A stretch of 64,000 nucleotides of DNA from Candidatus Gastranaerophilales bacterium (GCA_910587245.1 CAJULX010000002.1:1-64000), one strand, 5' to 3'; shown: positions 50,966 through 60,547, counted from the stretch's first letter. Program-made: numbers and translations. Notes: generated by a model from the letters alone, not told the origin.

Positions 50966-51006
50966 ATGGCTGAAATGCTTGTAAAATCTAAATATAGCAG
51001 GAAAAA

Positions 51007-51732
51007 ATGAAAAAAAATCATAAAGGAAAAATTTTAAATATTGAAACTGTTGCTAAAGACATGGTTAAAATGCAGTTTGCAACCGAATTGGAGAGTATTC
51101 TGCCCGGGCAGTTTGTATCAATTTTAATCCCGAATAAAACGCTGCGCCGTCCTTTCAGTGTGGCGGATTTTGCAAAAGGCGTTATCACCGTTATTTTTAA
51201 AGTAAAAGGAGACGGTACAAACTATTTAAAATCGTTAAAAACAGGCGATATTATTGATTATTTGGCTCCTCTCGGAAACACGTTCAGCCTTGCAAATTCG
51301 GGTGAAAAAGCACTTTTAATCGGCGCAGGGATAGGAATTGCACCCATGCTTTATCTTAATAAAACTTTACGGCAAAATGGGGCTGAAACATTCTTAATAT
51401 CAGGATTCAGAAATGAGGAAGAAGCTATAAACGGTTCTGACAAAACGGTTATAGGCGGCAGCGTTCTTGATAATATTCAAAATATTATTGATGAATTTAA
51501 GCCTGAAATTATTTATTCCTGCGGACCGAAGATTGTTCTTCAAATGGTTTGTGATATTGCAAAAAGAAACGGCATAAAAGCTGAAATTGCAATGGAAAAG
51601 GTTATGGCATGCGGAATCGGGGTATGCAGAGGGTGTGTAATTAAATTAAACGGTAAAGAAGGGGTAAAAAACGCTTCCGTGTGTGCGGACGGGCCTGTAT
51701 TTAACGGTGCGGAGGTAATATGGGAAGATTAG
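51007..51732 (+). CDS. pyrK: Dihydroorotate dehydrogenase electron transfer subunit
   Basis: A 241-residue ferredoxin-reductase-like flavoprotein. RPFSVADFAKG binds FAD, LLIGAGIGIAPMLYLNKTL binds NAD, and the C-terminal CGIGVCRGCVIKLNG with a later cysteine (ASVCADGPVF) binds the 2Fe-2S cluster. It feeds electrons from PyrD to NAD. AGGA lies six bases before the ATG. It is the first gene of the pyr operon and overlaps pyrD by 13 bases. Confidence 0.95.
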   Translation: MKKNHKGKILNIETVAKDMVKMQFATELESILPGQFVSILIPNKTLRRPFSVADFAKGVITVIFKVKGDGTNYLKSLKTGDIIDYLAPLGNTFSLANSGEKALLIGAGIGIAPMLYLNKTLRQNGAETFLISGFRNEEEAINGSDKTVIGGSVLDNIQNIIDEFKPEIIYSCGPKIVLQMVCDIAKRNGIKAEIAMEKVMACGIGVCRGCVIKLNGKEGVKNASVCADGPVFNGAEVIWED

Positions 51733-52676
51733 CGGACGAATTTAAAAATTCTGCAGGACAGTTTGTTGATTTATCTGTGGATTTTAAGAAATTTAAAATG
51801 AAAAACCCCGTTATGACGGCATCAGGGACATACGGCTACAGCGATGAATTTGATGCGTTTTTAAATGTTAAAAATCTCGGTGCCATTGTAACTAAAGGGG
51901 TTACGCTTGAAGTTCGCCCTGGAAACGAAGGCAGAAGGATATTTGAAACGGAAGCAGGCATGATTAACCGTATAGGGCTTGAAAATGTCGGGATTGAAGC
52001 GTTTTTATCCGACAAATTGCCGAAATTAAAGGAAAAAGGTATAAATTTTGTTTTAAATATTGCGGGCAAAACGGTTGATGATTATGTTCGGCTGGCTGAA
52101 ATATGCGAAAATAAAGGAATTACGGCAATTGAAACAAATGTATCCTGCCCAAATGTGAAAAGCGGATGTCTTGAATTTGGCACCGATAAAAACTGTCTCT
52201 ATGACTTGATTTCAGGAATAAGAGAGAAATATAACGGATTTTTGATTGTAAAATTGACTCCGAATGTTACAAATATTGAGGAATTGGCGCTTGCCGCTCA
52301 AAATGCCGGTGCCGATTGTATTTCAGCGATTAATACGCTTAAGGGTCTTGGGGTGGAATTGAATTTTAACGGTACGAAGGTGTCAAAATCTTTTGTGCAG
52401 GGCGGTTTAAGCGGAAGATGCGTAAAACCTGTTGCGCTTTCTATGGTAAAAAGGATTAAAGAGGCTGTAAACCTTCCTATTATTGGTTTAGGGGGAATTT
52501 CATGCCTTAAAGATTTGCTGGAATTTGTTGCGGTAGGCGCAGATGCGGTGCAAATCGGAACGGAAAATTTTACAAACCCTGATATAGCTGAAAGACTGGT
52601 ATATGAACTGGCTGAATTTATTGCCGTACAAGGATTTAAAGATTTTAATAATTTAAAAGAGGAGCTTAGAAGATGA
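51720..52676 (+). CDS. pyrD: Dihydroorotate dehydrogenase, class 1B catalytic subunit
   Basis: A 318-residue FMN enzyme. NPVMTASGTYGYSDEF, KGVTLEVRPGNEGRRIFET, IETNVSCPNVKSGCLEFGTD (class 1 catalytic cysteine region), KLTPNVTNIEELALAAQNAG and IIGLGGISCLKDLLEFVAVG follow the class 1B order. The pairing with PyrK means NAD is the electron acceptor. It overlaps pyrK (13 bases) and pyrE (4 bases). Confidence 0.95.
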   Translation: MGRLADEFKNSAGQFVDLSVDFKKFKMKNPVMTASGTYGYSDEFDAFLNVKNLGAIVTKGVTLEVRPGNEGRRIFETEAGMINRIGLENVGIEAFLSDKLPKLKEKGINFVLNIAGKTVDDYVRLAEICENKGITAIETNVSCPNVKSGCLEFGTDKNCLYDLISGIREKYNGFLIVKLTPNVTNIEELALAAQNAGADCISAINTLKGLGVELNFNGTKVSKSFVQGGLSGRCVKPVALSMVKRIKEAVNLPIIGLGGISCLKDLLEFVAVGADAVQIGTENFTNPDIAERLVYELAEFIAVQGFKDFNNLKEELRR

Positions 52677-53248
52677 GCGAAATAGATGTTAAGAATTTAT
52701 TAATAGAAGCTGACGGCTTACTGCACGGGCATTTTTGCCTCACAAGCGGTTTACATTCGGATACTTATTTTCAATGTGCAAAACTTTATCAATATCCTGA
52801 TTTGGTTGAAAAAATCGGTATTGAACTGGCAAAAAAGCTTGAAGGGCTTGAATTTGATACAATTGTAGCACCTGCAATCGGTGCGGTAATTTTCGGGTAT
52901 GAAGTTGCAAAACAGGCTAAAAAACGCAATTTATTTGTTGAAAGAAAAGACGGCGTAATGCAGCTAAGACGCGGATACAGCTTGAAGAAGGGCGAGAAAA
53001 TCGTAATAATTGAAGACGTTATTACAACGGCAAGAACGATTTTTGAAACAATGGATGCCGTTAAAGAATTTGAACCTGAAGTTGTTGGAGTGGGCTGTAT
53101 TGTAGATAGGACGCAGGGAAAGTTGGATGATAAATTAAAAATTAATTCGCTTTTAAAAATTGACCCTGTTGTTTATGAACCGGCAAATTGCCCTATGTGT
53201 AAGGAAAATATTCCTGTTGTGAAACCGGGAAGCAGAGTCGGGGCTTAA
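52673..53248 (+). CDS. pyrE: Orotate phosphoribosyltransferase
   Basis: A 191-residue enzyme that joins orotate to PRPP. GLLHGHFCLTSGLHSDTYFQ, APAIGAVIFGYEVAKQ and the PRPP motif VIIEDVITTARTIFETMDAV are present. The C-terminal CPMCKENIPVVKPGSR is the short tail with two cysteines found in many members. ATGA overlap with pyrD suggests coupled translation. Confidence 0.94.
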   Translation: MSEIDVKNLLIEADGLLHGHFCLTSGLHSDTYFQCAKLYQYPDLVEKIGIELAKKLEGLEFDTIVAPAIGAVIFGYEVAKQAKKRNLFVERKDGVMQLRRGYSLKKGEKIVIIEDVITTARTIFETMDAVKEFEPEVVGVGCIVDRTQGKLDDKLKINSLLKIDPVVYEPANCPMCKENIPVVKPGSRVGA

Positions 53249-53251
53249 AAA

Positions 53252-54178
53252 ATGGCAAATTCAGCGTTAAAATTAGAACATCTGATTGATATTAAAAGCC
53301 TTGAAACATCTGAGATTGAGGCAATTGCGGAACGTGCGCTTGAAATTAAAAACGGTGCAAAACCCTTATCTTGCGCGGGTAAACATGCTGCCTTGATGTT
53401 TTTTGAAAATTCCACACGTACAAAATTTTCATTTGAAATGGCTTTAAATAAGCTTGGTACAAGTGTTTATAATTTTGAAACGTCTAAATCTTCTCTTTCT
53501 AAAGGGGAAGATTTTTTTGATACGTTAAATAACCTTGCCGCTATTGGATTTGACGCGTGCATTATCCGTACAAGCGAAGAGGGGCTTATAAACAAGACGA
53601 TAAAGGAAGCTGAAAACGGCAAAAAATTTTTTAAAAATATAGCTCTGATTAATGCCGGGGAAGGGGCTTCGGCTCATCCGACGCAGGCACTGCTTGATTT
53701 TGTTACAATAAAGGAAAATTTTAAGAATTTAAACGGTCTAAACCTTGTAATAGCTGGGGATATACGTCATTCAAGAGTTGCAAAGTCAAATATAGAGCTT
53801 TTAACAAGGTTTGGAGTAAATATAAAGTGTGCCGCACCTGAATATTTCAAGGATGAAAACCTGAAAAATATTGTGTGGTGCGAAAATTTGAAAGAAGCTC
53901 TTAAAGATGCGGATATAGTAATGACCTTAAGGATTCAAAAGGAGAGAATTCAAGGTATAATTGAGTTTGAAGATTATATTAAGAATTTTCAAGTGAATGA
54001 GAAAAATCTGCCCGACGGGTGTCTTTTAATGCACCCCGGGCCTGTAAACCGCGACGTTGAGCTAAGTTCCGTGCTTATTGATTCAAAAATCGGAAAAACA
54101 ATTTTAAATCAGGCGCACAACGGTGTTTTTGCCAGAATGGCAGTATTGGAGGCAATTTTAGGGGGGTGTAATGTCTAA
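53252..54178 (+). CDS. pyrB: Aspartate carbamoyltransferase catalytic subunit
   Basis: A 308-residue enzyme. FFENSTRTKFSFEMALNKLG binds carbamoyl phosphate, INAGEGASAHPTQALLDFVT and VIAGDIRHSRVAKSNIELL are signatures, and CLLMHPGPVNRDVELSSVL and NGVFARMAVLEAIL end the protein. No pyrI regulatory gene is present, so it is probably the unregulated trimer type. Confidence 0.95.
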   Translation: MANSALKLEHLIDIKSLETSEIEAIAERALEIKNGAKPLSCAGKHAALMFFENSTRTKFSFEMALNKLGTSVYNFETSKSSLSKGEDFFDTLNNLAAIGFDACIIRTSEEGLINKTIKEAENGKKFFKNIALINAGEGASAHPTQALLDFVTIKENFKNLNGLNLVIAGDIRHSRVAKSNIELLTRFGVNIKCAAPEYFKDENLKNIVWCENLKEALKDADIVMTLRIQKERIQGIIEFEDYIKNFQVNEKNLPDGCLLMHPGPVNRDVELSSVLIDSKIGKTILNQAHNGVFARMAVLEAILGGCNV

Positions 54179-55163
54179 AATAAGGACTATACCTGCATTT
54201 ATAGATATGCACACTCATTTAAGAGAACCCGGATTTGAGCAGAAGGAAACGCTTGAAACAGGTATGGCAGCCGGGATTAAGGGCGGTTACGGTACATTAT
54301 GCGCTATGCCGAATACTAAACCTGTTGCTGATAATCCTGATGTGATAAGGTTTTTGCTTGAAAAAACATCAAAGAACCCTATGATTGATGTTTATCCGAT
54401 TGCCGCAGTGACGAAAAATCTTGATACTACTGAACTTGTACATTTTCAAAACCTGAAAAATGCCGGTGCTATTGCATTTTCGAATGACGGGCTTCCGATT
54501 TTGGATAAAAGTGTGTTTAAAAACGCCCTAATGTCAGGTGAATTGATACTTTCTCATCTTGAAGATGAAACAAATGAAGCTATATGGCAGATTGAAGTAT
54601 TTAAAACGGTGCAGAATATGGCAAATGAAGGATTATGTCCTAATCCGAAGCTGCATTTCTGTCATATATCAAAAAAAAGCACGCTTGATGTTATTAAAAA
54701 GGCGAAGATTCAAGGCTTTAAGCTTACCTGTGAAACAGCACCTCACTATTTTACTTTGACAAAAAAGGATGTAACGTCAAACGGGGTCTTTAAAATGAAC
54801 CCTCCATTGGGGGAAGAAGCGGACAGACAGGCTGTTATAGAGTGTTTGAAAGACGGAACCATTGATGTAATCGCAACAGATCATGCGCCGCATACGGTTG
54901 ATGAAAAACTGGCGCCGTATTCGGCTTCGCCAAACGGGATAGTCGGTCTTGAAACAGCCTTCCCGCTTGCACTTAACGTACTTTCTTTAGATGAAATTAT
55001 TGAAAAAATGTCTTACAATCCTGCAAGAATTTTAGGAATTGAAAACAAGCGGGAAATAAAGGTGGATTTAGAGGAAAAATGGGTGGTGAAATCGGCTGAA
55101 TTTCAATCAAAATGTAAGATTTCGCCTTATGAGAATATGGAATTAAAAGGAAGAGTTCTATGA
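54171..55163 (+). CDS. pyrC: Dihydroorotase, short form
   Basis: A 330-residue amidohydrolase. It begins almost at the metal motif: PAFIDMHTHLREPGFEQKET at residues 8-27. CAMPNTKPVADNPDVI, FSNDGLPIL, LILSHLEDE, LHFCHISKKSTLDVI, CETAPHYFTLTKKDV and VIATDHAPHTVDEK hold the remaining class I signatures. Class I enzymes normally carry about 50 residues of beta-sandwich before the HxH motif; these are missing here, and the upstream frame lies inside pyrB, so the loss is real and not a start error. It overlaps pyrB by eight bases and pyrF by four. Confidence 0.9.
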   Translation: MSKIRTIPAFIDMHTHLREPGFEQKETLETGMAAGIKGGYGTLCAMPNTKPVADNPDVIRFLLEKTSKNPMIDVYPIAAVTKNLDTTELVHFQNLKNAGAIAFSNDGLPILDKSVFKNALMSGELILSHLEDETNEAIWQIEVFKTVQNMANEGLCPNPKLHFCHISKKSTLDVIKKAKIQGFKLTCETAPHYFTLTKKDVTSNGVFKMNPPLGEEADRQAVIECLKDGTIDVIATDHAPHTVDEKLAPYSASPNGIVGLETAFPLALNVLSLDEIIEKMSYNPARILGIENKREIKVDLEEKWVVKSAEFQSKCKISPYENMELKGRVL

Positions 55164-55891
55164 ATATTAATGAAAAAATAAAAGAGAAAATCGTTCTGGC
55201 GCTTGATGTTGAAGAACTTGAAGAAGCCAAAAACCTTGTAGACAGCTTATATCCGTATGTCGGTACATTTAAAGTAGGTTTGCAGCTTTATACAAAATAC
55301 GGAAATGAAGTCATAAATTACATTTCAGGGAAAAATTCAAATTTCTTTTTAGATGTGAAACTTCATGATATTCCAAATACTGTTGAAAAAGCCAGCGAAA
55401 ATGTGGTTTTAAGAGGTGCAAATTTCTTTAATGTGCACGCCACAGGCGGTTTAAAGATGATGGAAGCTGCCGTGCGCGGAGCGAAAAAAGCAAGCGAAAC
55501 CCTTGGAAAAAAAGCGCCCGTAATTCTTGCTGTTACTATGTTAACAAGCATTTCGCAGGAAGTTATGGATGATGAATTTGAAATTAAAGCTGATGTTTCG
55601 GAATTTGCAATCCGTCTTGCTAAACTTGCTAAAAAAGCAGGAATGACAGGGGTTGTGGCATCTTCACTTGAAGCACGCAGAATAAAAGAAGCCTGCGGTG
55701 CTGATTTTAAGGTATTGTGTCCCGGAATCCGCCCCGAATGGAGCGCAAAAGATGACCAGAAGCGCCTTGCAACTCCTAAATTTGCAATAAATGAAGGCGC
55801 TGATTATCTTGTTATCGGAAGGGCTGTAACCAAGGCAGAAAGCCCGCTTGAGGCTATGAAAAAGATTTATGATGAAATTGGAGAAATATAA
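55160..55891 (+). CDS. pyrF: Orotidine 5'-phosphate decarboxylase
   Basis: A 243-residue enzyme forming UMP from OMP. IVLALDVEELEEAKNLV, FKVGLQLYTKYGNEVI, FLDVKLHDIPNTVEKAS (catalytic Asp-Lys-Asp), LCPGIRPEWSAKDDQKRLAT and YLVIGRAVTKAE are all in place. It is the sixth gene of the pyr operon, with ATGA overlap to pyrC and no gap to carA. It is homologous to the copy at 49256-50011. Confidence 0.94.
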   Translation: MNINEKIKEKIVLALDVEELEEAKNLVDSLYPYVGTFKVGLQLYTKYGNEVINYISGKNSNFFLDVKLHDIPNTVEKASENVVLRGANFFNVHATGGLKMMEAAVRGAKKASETLGKKAPVILAVTMLTSISQEVMDDEFEIKADVSEFAIRLAKLAKKAGMTGVVASSLEARRIKEACGADFKVLCPGIRPEWSAKDDQKRLATPKFAINEGADYLVIGRAVTKAESPLEAMKKIYDEIGEI

Positions 55892-57010
55892 ATGCAAGGC
55901 ACGTTAATACTGGAGGATGGAACTGTTCTATCGGGCGAAAGCTTTGGGGCAGAAGGCACATCAATTGGCGAAATCGTTTTCAATACTTCAATGGTAGGGT
56001 ATCAGGAGATTTTGACAGATCCGTCTTATGCTAATCAAATAATAGTAATGACTTATCCTGAAATCGGCAATTACGGGATAAATGATGATGATTTTGAATC
56101 TGAAAACCCGCGTTGCAGGGGGTTTATTGTAAAAAACTCCTGCAAAAACGATTCGCACTATAAAAGCAGACAAAATATTTCAACCTACCTTAAAAATCAT
56201 AATATTATTGCGTTAGAAGGCATTGATACCCGCTTTTTGACTAAAAAAATCAGGGAAAAAGGGGTTATGAACTGCCTTATAACTACAGAATATGTGGATA
56301 ATAACAATTTATCGGAAAAAATGGCTGCGTTGAACAGCTATGAACCAAACAGGGATATAGTTTTAGAGGTTTCAAGTAAAGAAGTCCGCGAAATTAACCA
56401 AGCGGGTGAAATAAATCTGGCGCTCATTGATTATGGCTGTAAGACGGGAATAATCGACAGTCTTATAAGACGGGGATGCAAAATCACCGTTTTCCCCGCA
56501 AATACAGACAGTGAAACAATTTTGAGAGGAAATTTCGACTGTGTATTTTTATCAAACGGCCCCGGAGACCCTGCAGAATGCGCAGAGGAAATAAAAACTC
56601 TTGAAAATTTAATAGGAAAAATACCGATTTTTGGGATATGTCTCGGGTATCAGCTTTTATCCATTGTGCTCGGCGCAAAAACTTACAAGCTGAAATACGG
56701 TCACAGAGGGGCAAACCACCCTGTTATAAATCTTCATACAAAACGTGTTATGATGACATCGCAAAATCACGGATACGCGGTTGATGCAGGCAGTTTGACC
56801 AAAATTATGGATGTTACGTATAAAAATTTAAATGATGATACGCTTGAAGGTTTTAAATCGGAAAGTTTAAAAATCGAAGCCGTTCAATTCCATCCTGAAG
56901 CTAATCCGGGGCCTGTAGATGCTGCCGTGATTTTTGATGACTGGGTTCAAAAAATGCATGAGTATAAGAAAGCGCCGATACGCAAAGCCGAAGAAATGGC
57001 GGGGCTTTAA
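55892..57010 (+). CDS. carA: Carbamoyl phosphate synthase small subunit
   Basis: A 372-residue glutaminase subunit. EIVFNTSMVGYQEILTDPSY is the N-terminal signature, FLSNGPGDPAECAEEI and IFGICLGYQLLSIVLGA hold the catalytic cysteine, and MTSQNHGYAVDAGSL and AVQFHPEANPGPVDA the His-Glu pair. It passes ammonia to CarB. Its ATG follows the pyrF stop directly. Confidence 0.96.
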   Translation: MQGTLILEDGTVLSGESFGAEGTSIGEIVFNTSMVGYQEILTDPSYANQIIVMTYPEIGNYGINDDDFESENPRCRGFIVKNSCKNDSHYKSRQNISTYLKNHNIIALEGIDTRFLTKKIREKGVMNCLITTEYVDNNNLSEKMAALNSYEPNRDIVLEVSSKEVREINQAGEINLALIDYGCKTGIIDSLIRRGCKITVFPANTDSETILRGNFDCVFLSNGPGDPAECAEEIKTLENLIGKIPIFGICLGYQLLSIVLGAKTYKLKYGHRGANHPVINLHTKRVMMTSQNHGYAVDAGSLTKIMDVTYKNLNDDTLEGFKSESLKIEAVQFHPEANPGPVDAAVIFDDWVQKMHEYKKAPIRKAEEMAGL

Positions 57011-57076
57011 AGGCGGCATTTGCGGCAAAAATTTTTCAAACATAAGGTTTTAAAATAAATTTATAAGGAAAATATA

Positions 57077-60000
57077 ATGGGAAAAGATTTTAGCATAAAA
57101 AAAGTTCTTGTAATAGGTTCGGGGCCTATTGTTATCGGACAGGCGGCCGAATTTGACTATGCAGGGGTACAGGCTTGCAGGGCATTAAAGGAAGAAAGTA
57201 TAGAAGTTGTACTTGTAAATTCAAACCCTGCAACGATTATGACTGATGAAAACATTGCAGATAAAGTCTATATCGAGCCTTTGACCCTTGAGAGCCTGAC
57301 TTCAATTATAAAAAAAGAACGACCAAACGGTATAATTGCTTCTCTTGGCGGGCAGACGGGGTTAAATTTAGCCTGCGAACTTGATAAAGCAGGGGTTTTA
57401 GCGGAATATAACGTTCGTCTTTTGGGTACAAATATTGAATCAATCAAAAAGGCGGAAGATCGGGAAATGTTCAAAAACCTTATGAATGAAATAAATGAAC
57501 CCATTCCCGATTCTGAAATTGTATCAAATTATGAAGATGCTAAAAAGTTTGCCGAAAAAATCGGATTTCCTATAATTATCCGCCCTGCCTTTACTTTGGG
57601 CGGTTCAGGGGGCGGAATTGCAACCAATGAAACCGAGTATGAGGAAATTGTGCACTCCGGATTACAGCAATCGCCCATAAATCAGGTGCTTGTTGAAAAA
57701 AGCATTGCAGGTTTTAAAGAGGTGGAATACGAGGTTATGCGCGATTCTAACGATACCTGCATTATTATTTGTAATATGGAAAATATTGATCCCATCGGTA
57801 TTCATACAGGGGACAGCTTTGTTGTAGCGCCTTCTCAAACGCTTACAAATAATGAATATCAAATGCTCAGGACATCTGCGATAAAAATTATTCGTGCGCT
57901 TAAAATTGAAGGGGGCTGTAATGTACAGTATGCACTGGATACAAAGACTAATCAATATTATGTAATTGAGGTAAACCCGCGTGTAAGCCGCTCTTCCGCG
58001 CTGGCTTCCAAAGCTACGGGGTATCCTATCGCAAAGGTGACAACAAAAATTGCCGTAGGGTATGAGCTTTCTGAAATTAAAAATGCGATAACAGGTAAAA
58101 CCGTTGCAGCATTTGAACCTGCACTTGATTATGTTGTGGTAAAGATTCCGAAATGGCCTTTTGATAAATTTGCAACGGGTGATAGAATGCTTGGTACCAA
58201 AATGAAAGCTACGGGTGAAGTTATGGCTATCGGGCGCACGTTTAAAAACAGCTTTAAAAAGGCCGTAGCATCGCTTGAAGATAAACATACGGGTATTTTG
58301 CATTACAAGTTTGAAAATTTATCAAATGAGGATTTACTCCGTGACCTTCATATTCAGGATGACAGAAGGATTTTCAGGGTATCCGAAGCTTTAAAGAGGA
58401 ATTTTGATGTTCAAAAAATCAGGGAAATTACAAAAATTGACCCGTGGTTTATAAATCAGATTAAAGATATTGTAAATCTTGAAATTGAACTTGAGCAAAA
58501 ACCTCTTGATGAAGAATTGTTTAAGAAGGCAAAGGATTTCGGGTATTTAAATTCCGAGATTTCTGCAATATCAAAAGTATCCGAAGAAGAACTTGAAAAA
58601 TACAATTACCCTGCGGCATTCAGGATTGTAGACACCTGTGCGGGCGAATTTCATGCTTCAACGCCATATTTTTATTCAACATACGGCGAAGCCTGCGAGC
58701 TTGAAGAATTTAAAACAGAACACAACAGCGAAGGGTCTGCGGGTAAGGAAAATATTCTGGTGCTCGGTTCAGGGCCTATCAGGATAGGGCAAGGGATAGA
58801 ATTTGACTACTGTTCGGTGCATGCGGCGCGTTCAATTTTAGAAAACGGTTATGAATCCGTTATGGTAAATTCAAACCCCGAAACACTTTCAACCGATTTT
58901 GACATTGCAAGCAGGCTTTATTTTGAGCCTATGAATGTTGAAAATGTTATGAATATTGTGAAAAAAGAAAAGCCTTATGGCGTAATGGTGCAATTTGGCG
59001 GGCAAACGGCGATAAATCTTGCGCCGAAACTTGCAAAACACGGGGTTAAGATACTCGGAACTTCTTTAGAAAGTATTGATGCGGTTGAAGACAGGAAGGT
59101 TTTTGAAAAATTGCTGTCTGACCTTGAAATTCCGCAGCCGAAGGGCAAGGGCGTAAAAACAATGGCGGAAGCACTGAGCGCCACAAAAGAGCTCGGGTAT
59201 CCCGTTCTTGTACGTCCTTCCTATGTTATAGGCGGGCGCGGTATGCAGGTGGTGTATAATGACGATGAGCTTTTAACATATATTAATGAGGCGTTGAAAT
59301 TTTCAGGCGAACATCCCGTTTTAATCGACCAGTATATTGAAGGCTTAGAAGTAGAATTGGATGCTATTTCAGACGGCAAGGATGTTTTGATTCCCGGTAT
59401 TTGCGAACATATAGAGCGCGCAGGGGTGCATTCCGGCGATTCTATGAGCATTTATCCTTCCCGCAATATTACAAAAAATCAGGAGAAAAAGCTTGTTGAA
59501 TATGCTAAAAAAATCGCCAAAAAGGTTAATATTATAGGCTTAATGAATATTCAATTCATAATAAAAGACGATACGGTTTATGTAATTGAAGTAAACCCGA
59601 GGGCTTCACGCACGGTGCCCATTATGTCAAAAGTTACGGGTATTCCGATGACAAAGATTGCAATTAATGCAATTTTAGGAAAATCAATAAAAAGTCAGGG
59701 GTACGGAACGGGTTTATACCGCACATCCAAGCTTGTATGTGTGAAAATGCCGGTGTTCAGCTTCCAGAAATTAAACAGGATTGACCCTGCGCTTGCACCT
59801 GAAATGAAATCAACAGGCGAAGTTTTGGGGGTTGATTATTCATATAAAAAAGCGCTTTTAAAGGCATTTATTGCGGGCGGATATAAATTCGACCAAAGAA
59901 AACAGAGAGTGCTTGTTTCATTGAATGACCATTATAAAAAGCCTGCGCTAAAGATTGTAAAAAAGCTTTATTCACAAGGGTTTTTCATTATGGCAACATG

Positions 60001-60316
60001 GGGTACGCATAAATTTTTAGAGAAAAACGGAGTACCCTCTAAAATGATTGAAAAATTTATGGTGGATAAACTCCAAAAACGTATGAAAGAAGGACGTTTG
60101 AGCTTTGTTTTAAATACGCCGACACTCGGTAAAAATTCGCAGACATCTGGCTTCCAAATAAGGACAATTGCCGAAATGTACGGTATACCCTGCTTTACAA
60201 GCATTGATACGGCAAGAGCGTATTTAAGCGCCGTAAAAACTTATGATAAAGGAACGCGCTTAAGTTCGGATACAATAACAAATTACAGAAAGAAAAAATT
60301 CTTAGGATTGTTTTAA
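57077..60316 (+). CDS. carB: Carbamoyl phosphate synthase large subunit
   Basis: A 1079-residue protein with two ATP-grasp halves. VLVIGSGPIVIGQAAEFDYA starts the first half and ILVLGSGPIRIGQGIEFDYC (about residue 560) the second. GGQTGLNLACEL, RPAFTLGGSGGGIATNE and RPSYVIGGRGMQVVYND are the ATP-grasp loops. The C-terminal MGS-like regulatory domain covers about 940-1079. Length is normal. AAGGA precedes the ATG. It is the last gene of the pyr operon, closed by the terminator at 60346-60370. By family knowledge it is allosterically controlled by UMP and ornithine in some bacteria. Confidence 0.97.
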   Translation: MGKDFSIKKVLVIGSGPIVIGQAAEFDYAGVQACRALKEESIEVVLVNSNPATIMTDENIADKVYIEPLTLESLTSIIKKERPNGIIASLGGQTGLNLACELDKAGVLAEYNVRLLGTNIESIKKAEDREMFKNLMNEINEPIPDSEIVSNYEDAKKFAEKIGFPIIIRPAFTLGGSGGGIATNETEYEEIVHSGLQQSPINQVLVEKSIAGFKEVEYEVMRDSNDTCIIICNMENIDPIGIHTGDSFVVAPSQTLTNNEYQMLRTSAIKIIRALKIEGGCNVQYALDTKTNQYYVIEVNPRVSRSSALASKATGYPIAKVTTKIAVGYELSEIKNAITGKTVAAFEPALDYVVVKIPKWPFDKFATGDRMLGTKMKATGEVMAIGRTFKNSFKKAVASLEDKHTGILHYKFENLSNEDLLRDLHIQDDRRIFRVSEALKRNFDVQKIREITKIDPWFINQIKDIVNLEIELEQKPLDEELFKKAKDFGYLNSEISAISKVSEEELEKYNYPAAFRIVDTCAGEFHASTPYFYSTYGEACELEEFKTEHNSEGSAGKENILVLGSGPIRIGQGIEFDYCSVHAARSILENGYESVMVNSNPETLSTDFDIASRLYFEPMNVENVMNIVKKEKPYGVMVQFGGQTAINLAPKLAKHGVKILGTSLESIDAVEDRKVFEKLLSDLEIPQPKGKGVKTMAEALSATKELGYPVLVRPSYVIGGRGMQVVYNDDELLTYINEALKFSGEHPVLIDQYIEGLEVELDAISDGKDVLIPGICEHIERAGVHSGDSMSIYPSRNITKNQEKKLVEYAKKIAKKVNIIGLMNIQFIIKDDTVYVIEVNPRASRTVPIMSKVTGIPMTKIAINAILGKSIKSQGYGTGLYRTSKLVCVKMPVFSFQKLNRIDPALAPEMKSTGEVLGVDYSYKKALLKAFIAGGYKFDQRKQRVLVSLNDHYKKPALKIVKKLYSQGFFIMATWGTHKFLEKNGVPSKMIEKFMVDKLQKRMKEGRLSFVLNTPTLGKNSQTSGFQIRTIAEMYGIPCFTSIDTARAYLSAVKTYDKGTRLSSDTITNYRKKKFLGLF

Positions 60317-60343
60317 AGAAGTCGGACGGCGTAATAGATTTAA

Positions 60344-60547
60344 TTAAAAGGGGGTTTTATCCCCTTTTTTATTCTCCTGTTCTGCAAGTGCAAGGAATTT
60401 AGCCAAAAACAGTGCTAATTTGTATATGATTTTCAGGAATTTATTTTTGGCGGATTTTTGATATAGTTGATATTTATTTGCAATTTCAAAAAGTTCTGCA
60501 ATTTTTATTGAGGAAGTATTTATATCATATTTTTTTATAAAATCCAT
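60344..60547 (-). CDS. Small hypothetical protein divergent from XRE gene
   Basis: A 67-residue basic protein: MDFIKKYDINTSSIKIAELF, then a helical stretch with KIIYKLALFLAKFLALAEQE, which could be amphipathic or membrane-associated. AGG lies five bases before the ATG. A strong promoter (TTGACT, 18 bases, TATAAT) lies about 80 bases upstream. The gene ends inside the pyr terminator. It is divergent from the XRE regulator at 60718, and an inverted repeat overlaps its -35 box, so it is probably the regulator's target. A toxin-like or accessory role is possible; no family is recognised. Confidence 0.6.
   Translation of the reverse strand: MDFIKKYDINTSSIKIAELFEIANKYQLYQKSAKNKFLKIIYKLALFLAKFLALAEQENKKGDKTPF
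60346..60370 (+). terminator. Intrinsic terminator of the pyr operon
   Basis: AAAAGGGG (60346-60353) pairs with CCCCTTTT (60361-60368), loop of seven bases, T run to 60370. It overlaps the 3' end of the convergent small gene at 60344-60547. Confidence 0.85.

Noticed and set aside
57662..58303. 213-codon minus-strand frame inside carB
   Set aside because: Antisense shadow of a fully conserved essential gene, with low-complexity basic and aromatic composition and no ribosome site.
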